DNA from: Candidatus Endolissoclinum faulkneri L2
Lineage (GTDB): Bacteria > Pseudomonadota > Alphaproteobacteria > Thalassobaculales > Thalassobaculaceae
DNA length: 64,000 nucleotides
Direction: 5' to 3'
Assembly: GCF_000319385.1 (NCBI RefSeq)
Contig: NC_019566.1
Coordinates: forward strand, 599,015 to 663,014
This document shows, one piece after another, positions 1 to 9,531 of this stretch. The stretch's first letter is position 1. The number at the start of each line of letters is the position of its first letter. The position numbers and the translations under genes were made by a program. The notes under the pieces were generated by a model. It searched no databases, was not told the DNA's origin, and was given only the letters and a program-made list of their open reading frames with translations.

Positions 1-454
1 TTCCGCGATGTTTCATTATATGTGGATACTGGTGGTTTTTAGTAAGTAAAATGTATGGGAAAGATTTATCGTCGCGGAGTAATATGTTAAAGCGTGGTTG
101 CAAATGCTTAATTATGTTATTTTCAAGCAAAAGGGCTTCTATGTCCGTATGAGTACGTATGATTTCCATAGATGCAGTTTCGCTTACCATACAGAAGATT
201 CGGTATTCTAACTTGGCTGGTTTGGTATAGTACATTACCCTCTTTTTTAAGTTGCAAGCTTTACCAACGTAGAGTACGTTACCATCTGCATCTAACATGC
301 GATATACCCCGGGAGCATTTGGTAAAGTATGTACTTGGGCTTTGATCACATCTACACCGCGTTTAATATCAGCAACACGCGTGCCACTATCCCTAGTATG
401 CTTATTTTGTAAGCAAAATCTACTGTACTTATTATTTTTTAATAACCTATTCAT
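1..454 (-). CDS. uvrC: UvrABC excision nuclease subunit C, N-terminal part (cut by window edge)
   Basis: UvrC makes both incisions around a lesion in nucleotide excision repair after UvrA/UvrB loading. Only the first 151 codons are in the window; the frame is open to base 1, so this is a window truncation, not a visible pseudogene. The GIY-YIG nuclease domain is clear: GVYRM near residue 49, LYVGKA at 61-66, KKR at 70-72, the conserved glutamate in EALLLEN (about 106-112), and the following [18 protein letters not shown] segment typical of UvrC. The ATG at 454 is chosen because it gives a short leader before the domain and stays in frame throughout. It is the third gene of a minus-strand row behind the antiporter and the SDR, 235 bases after the SDR stop. 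Recognised from family motifs; no other family has this GIY-YIG context. Confidence 0.93.
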   Translation of the reverse strand, partial: MNRLLKNNKYSRFCLQNKHTRDSGTRVADIKRGVDVIKAQVHTLPNAPGVYRMLDADGNVLYVGKACNLKKRVMYYTKPAKLEYRIFCMVSETASMEIIRTHTDIEALLLENNIIKHLQPRFNILLRDDKSFPYILLTKNHQYPHIMKHRG

Positions 455-689
455 TATTCGTTTAACGAAATTTTATGTCATTTATTTTCTAAAATTATTA
501 GGATAATAATACCCTATGAAATTTTAAAAGAAAATCTCATAATTACACTAAAAGTGAGACATTTATAGTTAAGTTAAATTTAAGATAAAAAATAAATTAA
601 AAGCTAATAGACTACATAAATTTTAATATTTTCTGTTTTTGCATGATTGTACTTTATAGCTCTTTGGTGTTTCAACAAACTTAATCCTG

Positions 690-1442
690 CTAATAGCATA
701 CAAGGTGCTGACCGCTATCTACTGCGATCATCTGGCCTGTTACTGAATGTGCGCTAACTAGAAAAATTACTGCGTCAGCCACTTCATCTGGGGTAGGATT
801 GTGTTGAAGTGGTGTTGCTTGAGATTGACGATCAAACTCTTCTTTATCTTGGTGAATATTCGGTAAGATGGGACCTGGGCCGATTCCGTTTACCCGAATT
901 CGTGGCGCAAGCTCTAAGGCGAGGATACGAGTTGCAGCCCATAAGCCAACCTTAGACAGCGTATAAGACAAAAATTTATCGTTTAAATTCCATACTTTTT
1001 GATCAATAATGTTTATTATGACTCCTTCGTTTTTTTTGGGTAAGCGGGTAGCAAAATCTTGCATAAGAAATATAGGTGCCCATAGGTTTGGAATCATGTG
1101 TCGATCCCAAGAGGCTCGAGTAACGGTTACTAGACTATCTTGTTCGAAGATAGAAGCATTATTAACTAATAATCCAATAGGACCGAGAGCAATTTCGCAC
1201 TGGAGAATGAGGGCTTTCAATTGAGATGTATCAGCGAGATTAGCACGGATAGGTTCGGCGTTTACTCCCAAATTACGTAAATTGCGCACTGTAGCTTCTG
1301 CTTCATCAGCTGAATTATCATAATGGACAGCGATATTCCATCCTTTGGAGGCCAAAGCCATAGCAATAGCTTTTCCTACACGACGAGATGAACCAGTCAC
1401 GAGCGCCGTTTTGGGAAGTAACTGATCGATGTAGTTTGCCAT
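690..1442 (-). CDS. SDR-family oxidoreductase, pteridine reductase (PTR1/FolM)-like
   Basis: A 250-residue short-chain dehydrogenase/reductase expected to bind NADPH in the cytoplasm. The nucleotide-binding motif is TGSSRRVG at 16-23, which fits the TGxxxRxG form of pteridine reductases rather than the usual TGxxxGxG. NNAS follows at 94-97. Instead of the classical serine there is Asp147, with Tyr160 and Lys164; the 13- and 4-residue spacings match the Asp-Tyr-Lys catalytic set of Leishmania PTR1. This suggests reduction of dihydrobiopterin- or dihydrofolate-type substrates, perhaps a FolM-like role. It lies 30 bases downstream of the antiporter and upstream of uvrC on the same strand, an order I recall from other alphaproteobacteria. 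The substrate is inference; another SDR specificity is possible. Confidence 0.8.
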   Translation of the reverse strand: MANYIDQLLPKTALVTGSSRRVGKAIAMALASKGWNIAVHYDNSADEAEATVRNLRNLGVNAEPIRANLADTSQLKALILQCEIALGPIGLLVNNASIFEQDSLVTVTRASWDRHMIPNLWAPIFLMQDFATRLPKKNEGVIINIIDQKVWNLNDKFLSYTLSKVGLWAATRILALELAPRIRVNGIGPGPILPNIHQDKEEFDRQSQATPLQHNPTPDEVADAVIFLVSAHSVTGQMIAVDSGQHLVCY

Positions 1443-1472
1443 AAAAAAACTCAGTTAGAAAAAATTAAATGG

Positions 1473-2420
1473 TCAAATGAAAAATTGATAAATAATAAAA
1501 ATTACGTAAGTCGTTAAAAATACCATGGCCCAAGTTCTATTAAACTTTGGTAAAACAATGGCCATTGCGATAAACAGGATAGTAACACTCAACATAAACC
1601 ATAAATTTAGTATTGTTACGTCTTGGGGTACAGGCAAAGGGTTGACTAAGGCAGTTATTCCTATAATACCCATCGTGTTAAAAATATTGGATCCTATTAT
1701 ATTACCCAGCGCCAAGTTGTTGTGTCGGTGTAATGCAGCAACGATTGTAGTGGCAAGCTCAGGCAGTGAAGTACCTACGGCAACGATAGTAATTCCAATA
1801 ACTGTTTCTGAAATACCGATATGATTTGCTATGCTCACCGCTCCATCTAGTAAAAAACGAGCTCCAGCAAGCACAGCAATTAAACCTCCTGACATGTACA
1901 AAAAGATACACCATCCTTTTGTTATTAAGAAGTCACTTTTTTCAACTTTCTCGGTACTTAAATCATTATTCTGTCGTTGTTCTTCTCGATAGCAGTAGAA
2001 TAGATAAACGAGGAGTATTGTAACCATAATCGCACCATGCCAACGCTCAATGATGCTGTTGTTTATGCTTATGCCAACAAAAATCATAGTTCCAATTATT
2101 AGAATTATTCCATCTCGTCGGATGTTGACGCTGTTACAGAGGAATGGAGAGATCATGCCAACAATTCCAATCAGCAGCAAAATGTTAGCGATATTAGATC
2201 CGATTACATTACCAATAGCGATTCCAGGTAAACAGTTTATTGCTGCCTTGAAACTGACAAATAATTCAGGTGTTGAAGTACCGAAGCCAATTACGGTAAG
2301 GCCTACTATATGAGAGCTAATGTTTATCCGTTGAGCAAATGCAACTGCGCCCTTGATCATTATTTCTGCGCCAACGAGAAGCAAGACTAGCCCTACGAAG
2401 ATAAAGCCTAACGATATCAT
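1473..2420 (-). CDS. Calcium/sodium antiporter, CaCA superfamily (YrbG-like)
   Basis: A 315-residue inner-membrane cation/calcium exchanger with about ten hydrophobic segments. The two internally repeated alpha motifs that form the ion-binding centre are both present: GFGTSTPEL near residue 46 followed by GNVIGSNIANI, and AVGTSLPEL near residue 213 followed by GNIIGSNIFN. Paired acidic residues in the two TPEL/LPEL motifs coordinate the cation in this family. A polar loop around 145-165 separates the two halves, as expected from the inverted duplicated topology. It starts the minus-strand row antiporter-SDR-uvrC. The family is certain; the exported ion (Ca2+ against Na+ or H+) is inferred from the family. 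Confidence 0.9.
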   Translation of the reverse strand: MISLGFIFVGLVLLLVGAEIMIKGAVAFAQRINISSHIVGLTVIGFGTSTPELFVSFKAAINCLPGIAIGNVIGSNIANILLLIGIVGMISPFLCNSVNIRRDGIILIIGTMIFVGISINNSIIERWHGAIMVTILLVYLFYCYREEQRQNNDLSTEKVEKSDFLITKGWCIFLYMSGGLIAVLAGARFLLDGAVSIANHIGISETVIGITIVAVGTSLPELATTIVAALHRHNNLALGNIIGSNIFNTMGIIGITALVNPLPVPQDVTILNLWFMLSVTILFIAMAIVLPKFNRTWAMVFLTTYVIFIIYQFFI

Positions 2421-3669
2421 ATCTTTCTCTCAGACTTAATAGCTAGTCACGTACTGAAGGTATTTGAGAACATTTATGCTATTAATCGTAGTTCAGCCAA
2501 ATATATGAATGGTATTGTTAATTAGTATTTTATAAAACCATTAATAAATAGTTTGTCCTAAAAGGCTATTATAAATAGTTTATTGAGCAATATACTAGAT
2601 AAATGTAAATCGTTATTTATTAGGATTATTGGGCATGATTGAATTTTCGATTTTATAAGATAGATCGATAATTGACAAGGCAATCATAAATTGCATATCT
2701 ATAATAGATGATCAGGCAGATTTATGCTAGCTGTTATACAGTTTCAGGTTGTTATTTTTATTATCCAAAAGTTTACATGTATCAATTGATATTCATTAAG
2801 GTTTAAGATATCAAAAGCGTTGACTATAGGAATTTAGCTTTTCATTATGTTTGATTGCTATTCCAGTATTGGAATATTTACGCGATTTTTGTAAAAATTA
2901 TTTATGATTTATCGATTTTCACCACAATACATTGCTTTTTGTCTTTTTTAATTTTAATGTTGTTGTGAGTAAAGTCACTACTTATGCTGAGAACAGATAC
3001 AACTAAATATAATTTTACTTAGTAATTTTTCTCTAAAACATTTCAAGTTATTCACTCTTAACTATAATGTATAGAAATTTAGCATGATTCAATCAATAAA
3101 AGAATATCAGTCCTTTTCGGTAATTAAGCAATTTAGTACATGTTACTTTGTGTATTCCAAAAAACATATCAATTTAAAAGAAAACAAGCTTTTTATTCAT
3201 TATACTTGAATGTTTTATAACGATTGGCAGTATGATCTAATTTTTTGATCTTATCTTTAACGGTACATTGTCGATATTCTCCCTGTATTCTGCTTAATAA
3301 GCAAATCTGTTTTAATCTAATGAATTGATATTCTTTATATAATTACTACTCTTTATCTGTGAATTGTATTAAAAATTTTTTTACTCTTAAACTAACATTC
3401 TATATAGATAGAGTTTAGTACTTGTTTTTATTATTCCGAATGACGTATAAATAGGAAGGAAACTAATAATTTATTGTTCTCCTTTGTATTGGCAGGCAAG
3501 CAATTATTATCTCATTTCACCTCTAAAGTTTTCACCTAATAGAAATAACCATTTGCATAAATAGAAGTATTAAATAATAGAATTACAATTCTAAACGCTT
3601 CATAAATAAAATATACTGTATATCAATATACTATATTAACTTTATTAAATGGCTACAAAAAGCTTTTAG

Positions 3670-3708
3670 TTAGTTTTATTTTGTAAATTTGTTACAAAAT
3701 AAAACTAA
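3670..3708. repeat. Inverted repeat, 16-bp perfect stem
   Basis: Left arm 3670-3685 (TTAGTTTTATTTTGTA) is perfectly complementary to 3693-3708, with a 7-base loop. It lies about 260 bases beyond the stop of the acyltransferase operon, so it could be a bidirectional terminator or the terminator of a lost gene. Confidence 0.6.
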
Positions 3709-3752
3709 TCATTTAATTTAATATTATTAAACTTATAATATTCAGTAATAAT

Positions 3753-3785
3753 GATTGCCTGCTTAACTTTGTTACTCAGGCAATC
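3753..3785. repeat. Inverted repeat, 9-bp stem
   Basis: GATTGCCTG at 3753-3761 pairs perfectly with CAGGCAATC at 3777-3785 across a 15-base loop. It is richer in G+C than its surroundings. Possible terminator; no gene is directly attached. Confidence 0.5.
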
Positions 3786-3943
3786 TAAATTCATTAGCGT
3801 TTAGTATCGAAAGATACATTATCCATTTTAAGTATGGATTGACTAAATAATTATACCATAATAAACCACACAACATCGTAATTATTTAAGCTAAAATAGA
3901 AAAAGCAAATTTCTACAGATAAGCCCTAAGCAAGTAATTTAAG

Positions 3944-3970
3944 AGATAGTAAAACAATGTTTTACTATCT
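3944..3970 (-). terminator. Hairpin overlapping the stop codon of the discrete acyltransferase
   Basis: A 12-bp perfect stem (3944-3955 with 3959-3970, 3-base loop) spans the TAG stop of the downstream acyltransferase gene. The position suggests the 3' end of the two-gene transcript. No strong T run follows on the minus strand, so termination is inferred from the hairpin alone. Confidence 0.5.
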
Positions 3971-4840
3971 TCCTACGGCCTTGTTTGGCAAGGTAACCAT
4001 ACTAATCTCATTAATTAACTTGCTTAAAATATTACCATAACCAATTTCCTCGAAATTTGCATTGGTTTCTTGCATCAGGTACTGAATGCTTTCAACCCAG
4101 CGTACTGTGTGATCGATTTGCTGCACTAAATTATGAGAAATTTCATCATCACGATAAGGTAATGCGGTTAAGTTAGCAATTACCGGTAACATGGGTGCTT
4201 TAAAGGAAAAACCAGCAATAAAGGCACCAAAAGCATTTTTAATAGGTTGCATGTAACGCGAATGGAAAGCTGCGCCAACGTTTAGCGACACTACTCTTAC
4301 ATTACTCCTTTTTTCGCAAGTCAAGGCAATGGCTTTTAAATCTTCGGTTGGTCCGGCCAACACTATTTGTTTAGGCGCATTGTGATTAGCTACATCTATT
4401 TCTTTATTCTCATTCTCTGCTAGAATGTCGTGGATTGCTTCAATGTTTAATCCGATAACTGCTATCATAGCACCATCTGAAACTTCACTCATCAACTTAC
4501 CGCGACGCTGTACCAAACGTATTCCATCTGCAAAGGAAAATACTTCAGCAACAAATAGCGCATTGTACTCTCCAAGACTATGGCCAGTAACAAATGCAGG
4601 CTTTTCTCCTAACTCTTCAAGTCGAGCTAAATATGATAGTGCATTAACAATAAAAAGCGCTGGTTGAGTAAATTGAGTACGTATTAAATCACCATTTGGG
4701 TTTTCTAGGCAAAGAGTTTTGATGGAATATCCAAGAATATCATTCGCTTCCGCTACAAGATCCGGATAGCGATCAAATAAATTTTTTCCCATCCCTTTTG
4801 CTTGGGAACCTTGTCCAGGAAAGACAAAAATTTTAGTCAT
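3965..4840 (-). CDS. Discrete malonyl-type acyltransferase of a trans-AT polyketide synthase (may also replace FabD)
   Basis: A 291-residue stand-alone acyltransferase with the FabD/trans-AT fold. It should move malonyl from CoA to acyl carrier protein domains. Visible motifs: PGQGSQ at 8-13, catalytic serine in GHSLGE (Ser88), the carboxylate-binding arginine 25 residues later in QRRGKL (Arg113, equivalent to E. coli FabD Arg117), and catalytic His193 in AAFHSRYM. All residues for malonyl transfer are intact. Its ATG overlaps the stop of the upstream acyl-hydrolase-like gene by four bases (ATGA), so the two are translationally coupled. This pairing is characteristic of trans-AT polyketide clusters such as pederin (PedC/PedD type). 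No ketosynthase modules are nearby, so the synthase would lie elsewhere. The usual fabD position before fabG is empty apart from a relic, so a double role in fatty acid synthesis is inferred. Alternative: a relocated fabD. Confidence 0.85.
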   Translation of the reverse strand: MTKIFVFPGQGSQAKGMGKNLFDRYPDLVAEANDILGYSIKTLCLENPNGDLIRTQFTQPALFIVNALSYLARLEELGEKPAFVTGHSLGEYNALFVAEVFSFADGIRLVQRRGKLMSEVSDGAMIAVIGLNIEAIHDILAENENKEIDVANHNAPKQIVLAGPTEDLKAIALTCEKRSNVRVVSLNVGAAFHSRYMQPIKNAFGAFIAGFSFKAPMLPVIANLTALPYRDDEISHNLVQQIDHTVRWVESIQYLMQETNANFEEIGYGNILSKLINEISMVTLPNKAVGR

Positions 4841-5823
4841 ACTAGCCTCTCTACTGCTTGGTTAAAAGTACGAATGTCATGTCCGAACTGATTCATAATA
4901 ATAATCGCTGGCCGAGCTACTTTTTTGCTCTGCTCTGAAGAGTCGGTATGGCGATTTGAGATCCTAAGAAAGCCAGCCAATGTGCCTGATGGCCCTACAT
5001 CCACAAATCGCGTGGTATAATTATCGGCCAATGGAACAATGGTATCGTAAAACCGCACTACGTTACGAGCTACTTGCCAGAAATGATAAGGTTTGAATTC
5101 ATGAATTTCGCTGCTTAAGGCGCATGAATGCACGGGAATGTTTGGTGAAGAAAAAGAAAGTTGTTCCGTTATCTCGGAAAAACTTTCTTGGGCACTATCT
5201 ATTAATGGCGTATGAAAGGCAAAGCGAATTGGTAGTACAGCATGGCTAAGACCATGAGAGTTGAGTGCTTGTATAAATGCACTGCAGTCAGTTTTGGCCA
5301 TACCGTAAACGTAATGAGCAGGTGCGTTTACCGCTGCTAAATGTACTCGCTTGCGTAGATATAATGGCATTGCTTCTGTTACCATTTCAGTCAACGAAAG
5401 TACAGCAACTAAGCATCCTGGATTAACCAACTTCTCAAATACTGCTGCTTGGGTCTGTACTGCCCACATAGCTTCTTCAGGAGTCAAAGCACCTGAGACC
5501 ACCGCACTAATGGTTTCACCTAAACTATAACCTAGTACTCTATTAGGAAAGATGCCTCGTGCTGCCAAAGTATCGGTTAGTGCCAGAGAAACTGCGACAA
5601 TCAAAGGATGGGTTTCTATCAAGTTGTCAAAATACATGCTCTCAGAAAGCGGCCGAGAAAATATAATTTCTGTCAGTTCGCGTCCATTAATCATTCCTAC
5701 TAAGCTGCTATAACGTTTAAGTGCGGCACGATATATTGGATCATGTTCCCATAGCTCTCGACTCATTTGGTAATATTGCGCACCCTGTCCGGAATACATG
5801 AAAATGATTTCTTTGCTGCTCAT
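4837..5823 (-). CDS. Acyltransferase-fold acyl hydrolase (proofreading type) of a trans-AT polyketide synthase
   Basis: A 328-residue AT-fold protein. SGQGAQYYQM at 11-20 is typical of the PedC/PksD-type branch of discrete ATs. The nucleophile is Ser100 in GYSLGE, where the usual GHSxGE histidine is tyrosine, and the catalytic histidine is His204 in FAFHTP. At the position 25 residues after the serine, where malonyl transferases have arginine, there is Gln125 (context AVQTQAAV). The residue that grips a malonyl carboxylate is therefore missing. In this branch the enzymes are known to hydrolyse stalled acyl groups from carrier domains, which is the likely role here. A strong Shine-Dalgarno (GGAGAAGG) precedes the ATG. 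The downstream partner starts inside its stop codon. Family confident; hydrolase function inferred from the substitution and from context. Confidence 0.83.
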   Translation of the reverse strand: MSSKEIIFMYSGQGAQYYQMSRELWEHDPIYRAALKRYSSLVGMINGRELTEIIFSRPLSESMYFDNLIETHPLIVAVSLALTDTLAARGIFPNRVLGYSLGETISAVVSGALTPEEAMWAVQTQAAVFEKLVNPGCLVAVLSLTEMVTEAMPLYLRKRVHLAAVNAPAHYVYGMAKTDCSAFIQALNSHGLSHAVLPIRFAFHTPLIDSAQESFSEITEQLSFSSPNIPVHSCALSSEIHEFKPYHFWQVARNVVRFYDTIVPLADNYTTRFVDVGPSGTLAGFLRISNRHTDSSEQSKKVARPAIIIMNQFGHDIRTFNQAVERLV

Positions 5824-6196
5824 GGTCCTTCTCCAGTACGACTAGGCAGAGTACTAAAAATTAAACTTTGCAATATCTTAGTACTCATAGTATTTTAAAT
5901 GTAAGCTAAAATTTTTTGCTGGCTTAGCATTGATTTTTCGATTTAAGTACTCCTTAACACAACTCAATAGAAAACTGCCTATTCACGCTAAATTTAGGAA
6001 GACGTTAGTTTAATAATACCATTATGTATTAAGTTTAATTTATTATCCAAATAAAATTCATTTATTGTATATTCTTGGCGATGTGAGAGCTATTTATTTA
6101 AGCACGTCAATCATATCTTAGTTATAGCTATTCTTTATCTACAAGCTAAGTTTTCTGATATGCCAGATAGAAGCTGAGGGGTTGCCTCGCAAATAC

Positions 6197-6242
6197 AATA
6201 CTATCTTGCAATAAACCTTAAGGTTTATTGCAAGATAGTATT
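6197..6242. repeat. Perfect 46-base palindrome
   Basis: The 23-base left arm begins AATACTATCTTGCAATAA and is followed immediately by its exact reverse complement, with no spacer. It sits 374 bases upstream of the acyl hydrolase start and far from trcR, so it terminates neither. It may be the terminator of a lost gene or a preserved structural element. Confidence 0.8.
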
Positions 6243-7826
6243 CCAATCAATATGATTTTGTTGCCTAAGCTGCAGTAAAGAGAGAAAGTTGGTATTTTAT
6301 AACTATAATTTAGAAAATTGAAGAATTGTAGAATCAAATTTTCATTATTAACAATATCAAGCATCAAATATTAGTATTCCATACTTCAAAAGTATATAAT
6401 GGTCTTGGTTCCAATTGAATGCTAATAGAAAATTCATTGTATCGATGATAATTAAAATTAACTTCTAACTTGTAGGCTTATTCAATAAGTATTTTTTTGA
6501 AAAGCATTATGAGTACTTTACGCACTTTTAGCAAATACACAGCATAGCAGTAGGATTAGCAGCAAATTTATGTTTAATATTGTTTGTTACCATCTTAATT
6601 TCTTTGTCATTAGCTAAATTGATAACAAGCCTAGATTATATTTGAATAAGCTAGGCTTGTTTGAATATTGTTGTTGAGCTAAGTAGCGAATGATGATCGC
6701 AGTATGTAAACAGATTATTGTTGTTCTAGATAAAAGTAATCATTAATTTTGGTATATAATTTAATTATCAGCCACTTTGTTTTTATAATTATTGAGTCAC
6801 TAATTTAGTGCCGGAAAATTAATTTATGCTAGAAGTTGATTTCTCTTCTATAATTGCCTCTTAATGCAATAATAATAAAATTGCATTAAATCTTTCTAAT
6901 TCAATCAATTATCGATTACGCTGATTTTTTGTCTAGTAATTACGTCTTTTCTCTTATTCGACGCTTTAGATATTTTAAATCCTTAGATTGTTAAACTATT
7001 ACAATTCTGATCCATAATTATAATGTCAAATATTAAACGATTAGTGTTTAAATAAACTGTGAGTTAAGATTATCTGCACCAAGCTACTTTTTAGTTTAAA
7101 GATGTAATTTAATCAGTGATTCATTTTGCTTGAGGTATAAGGAAGAAGTATACACGCCAAAAATATACAAATTTTTTATACAAACCCAAAATTCAGCACG
7201 ATGCTATCTGTACAAGAGTTACCATATGATCAAGTGTTAAGCTTTAGTGCTCTAACATATCTAGTAAATACCTTTAAGTCGATAAAATACAAGAGCATAA
7301 ACATTCCTTAATCCGAAAATATTAACGAATATTGTCTTGTTATTCAGTTATTACTAAGAATTCTTTCTAAATTATCTTCCTACACCTAAACTTTTCAATG
7401 ATTTTTTAATATCTTATCCTCTATTTTATGAAAATTAGAGTTGATTATTTCCAAATCAAAGGAAATTATTTCAAGAAACAAGTGATTAAATTTAAAGGAA
7501 TTTTTCCGATTAATATCTATAGTTAATTTACAATTTTAAAAAAAATCATAGATTAATTAATAATTATAAATTATATAAATCCTGCACGATAAAATCTTTG
7601 TGGATAATTATTTCGTTAACATAATAAAATAATCTTACTTATTATTGTATAATATTTTATAATTACTATTTCAACAGTTTTGTGAATTTACAAAATTTTT
7701 CCAAAATAATTTATTACTTTTATTCCTTTCTACTAAGAATACTTAATAGTACATTTCTAATCTAGATATTTGATAATAAGTGTTTGACTTTCTTTAATTG
7801 AATTAATGTATTCCTAATACTAGGCT

Positions 7827-7872
7827 AAAATAGCGTAAAACATATTTAATCAATTATGTTTTACGCTATTTT
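7827..7872. repeat. Inverted repeat, 18-bp perfect stem
   Basis: AAAATAGCGTAAAACATA at 7827-7844 pairs perfectly with 7855-7872 around a 10-base loop. The plus-strand arm ends in TTTT and is followed by TATTTT, so it would work as an intrinsic terminator. No gene remains upstream on the plus strand. Confidence 0.65.
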
Positions 7873-8166
7873 TATTTTAGATAAATGCCAAGAAGAGGTA
7901 TTATTTAGCTATGCTGTTCTAAAATTTAAATATTTTTAGCATTATATAGTATGAGTAATACTTTTAACGATTTAATCTTGATTTTATTATCTGTAAGTAC
8001 GACGGTATATACCGTGCTTGAATAGATATAAAAGACATGCACTTTTAACAAATCTACTTTTATCTAAAATATCAAGCTATATATTGCACAGCAAACTGCA
8101 ACAGACTACTTTACTGCAGCCAGCTCAAATGGAAAAGAAACCCAAGAGAGTAGGGAGAAAGTATTA

Positions 8167-8733
8167 ATGATTCAGCCACTGATGCCTAAGGCTACCGCTG
8201 TCTGGCTGATTGACAACACTGTGCTTACTTTTGAGCAAATTGCTACCTTTTGCGAACTACATAGACTGGAGGTTCAAGCGATTGCTGATGGAGAAGTGGG
8301 TATTGGGATTAATGGTTTTGATCCAGTTTTGAATGGTCAACTCACGCGCGTAGAAATTGAACGCTGCGAAAAGGATCCAAAGACTAGATTGGCGCCCAGC
8401 CGATCTGGCTTAGCTAAGTCTTTTGATCCTATTCACCGACCAAAATATGTACCACGCGCTAAGCGGGGTGATAAGCCGGATGCCATTGCTTGGCTTCTGA
8501 AGCATGGGGAACATCTAAAGGATGCGCAGATTGCTAAGCTAGTTGGGACCACAAAGGATACAATTAATAAAGTGCGTGATCGTACTCATTGGAATGCTCA
8601 TAATATTCAAGCTCGTCACCCTGTGTTTTTAGGTCTTTGTACTCAGCGTGATCTTGACGCTGCTTTTGAAAAAGCTGGTGGCACTAAGATTCCACCAGAA
8701 CAGCAGCTTGAATCTATTAGTGAATTGCCTTAA
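8167..8733 (+). CDS. trcR: DUF1013 / TrcR-type cell-cycle transcriptional regulator
   Basis: A 188-residue protein of the DUF1013 family, found almost only in alphaproteobacteria and named as the cell-cycle transcriptional regulator TrcR. Seen in the sequence: a conserved N-terminal block with MPKATAVWLIDNT at 6-18 and LTFEQIATFC, then a basic central part, then a helix-turn-helix-like segment around 115-140 (LKDAQIAKLVGTTKDTINKV) followed by RTHW. The length is normal for the family. The ATG at 8167 is preceded by a purine-rich GTAGGGAGAAAG, a good ribosome binding site. It is isolated, with deserts of 2.3 and 0.8 kb on either side. The family is certain; regulatory targets cannot be told from this window. 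Confidence 0.85.
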   Translation: MIQPLMPKATAVWLIDNTVLTFEQIATFCELHRLEVQAIADGEVGIGINGFDPVLNGQLTRVEIERCEKDPKTRLAPSRSGLAKSFDPIHRPKYVPRAKRGDKPDAIAWLLKHGEHLKDAQIAKLVGTTKDTINKVRDRTHWNAHNIQARHPVFLGLCTQRDLDAAFEKAGGTKIPPEQQLESISELP

Positions 8734-8775
8734 GTAATAAAGTAGCTGTTATAAAATTTGATGAATTTAAGGCAA
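8725..8775 (+). terminator. Inverted repeat spanning the trcR stop codon
   Basis: TTGCCTTAA (8725-8733, including the TAA stop) is repeated as its reverse complement TTAAGGCAA at 8767-8775, followed by AAAATT. The 33-base loop makes it weak as a terminator. Confidence 0.3.
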
Positions 8776-9531
8776 AATTAACAACTTCAGTTATTTTGTA
8801 GTTGTTTGATTGTGTTATTTTTTTTTTGATCTTATACGTGATTTTTTGGGATGCAAAAATTTTGTTTTGGACTGTAGTTGCTTTATGCTGCTATTGTGAA
8901 TTATTGACGAATTAACTATGCTTAATATTAAGTACTTGCTGACTAATATTTGTAAGATTTTTTAAAAGTAAAATTACTGAAAAATATTTAAATTAAGTCT
9001 GTACAGGGAATGAATCTGCTGATTGACAAATTTTGATTATTAAGCTATATTTTCTTTAGTACGGAGAAAGAATTAGTTTAGCTAATGATGCATATATCTT
9101 ATTTTATAGCCATATATGGAAATTTTTATTTTAAGAACGCTAAAATTTTTTGCTGCTAGTTGATTAGACATTTTTACGAAATATAGTAATTAGCTGCCGT
9201 TTTATAAAAAATAGTTGCCAATTTTTTATAAAACGTTGTTAATAAGTTTTTTGCTAGATTGAGAGATTGTTTATGAAAAAAGTAGTAAATGACAAATATT
9301 TTTTTATACTATAGAATTAATTAAAGCATATCATGTAAAATTACGCTAAACATAAGCCAAAATTATTAGTTATTTCAATGTAACTTTATCCAATAAAAAT
9401 TATTAGTATGCATTATAATATGGAGAATTTTGTAAAATATGAAGAGCACAGTATCATATCTACTGTGATAGTTTATAGTTATTAAATATTACAGCTTAGT
9501 TGATATTTGCTTACTTAAATAGAGTTAAATA
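8734..9531. other. AT-rich gene-free stretch
   Basis: About 0.8 kb between trcR and tag, with no reading frame. It holds one 15-bp stem hairpin (9198-9212 with 9221-9235), which could end a trcR transcript. Confidence 0.55.
9198..9235. repeat. Inverted repeat, 15-bp perfect stem
   Basis: CGTTTTATAAAAAAT at 9198-9212 pairs with 9221-9235 around an 8-base loop. Lies 465 bases after trcR on the same strand. Confidence 0.55.

Larger units (their letters stand above)
2421..3964. other. AT-rich gene-free stretch
   Basis: No convincing reading frame, tRNA or repeat family seen in about 1.5 kb. It contains two inverted repeats near the left of the acyltransferase pair (3670-3708 and 3753-3785) and the hairpin at the acyltransferase stop codon. 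Confidence 0.6.
5824..8166. other. AT-rich gene-free stretch (2.3 kb)
   Basis: Between the divergent acyl hydrolase and trcR. No gene is recognisable. It holds the 46-base perfect palindrome at 6197 and the 18-bp stem hairpin at 7827; otherwise low-complexity A+T. Confidence 0.6.

Noticed and set aside
297-506. 69-codon plus-strand frame at the left edge
   Set aside because: Antisense to the clear uvrC 5' end.
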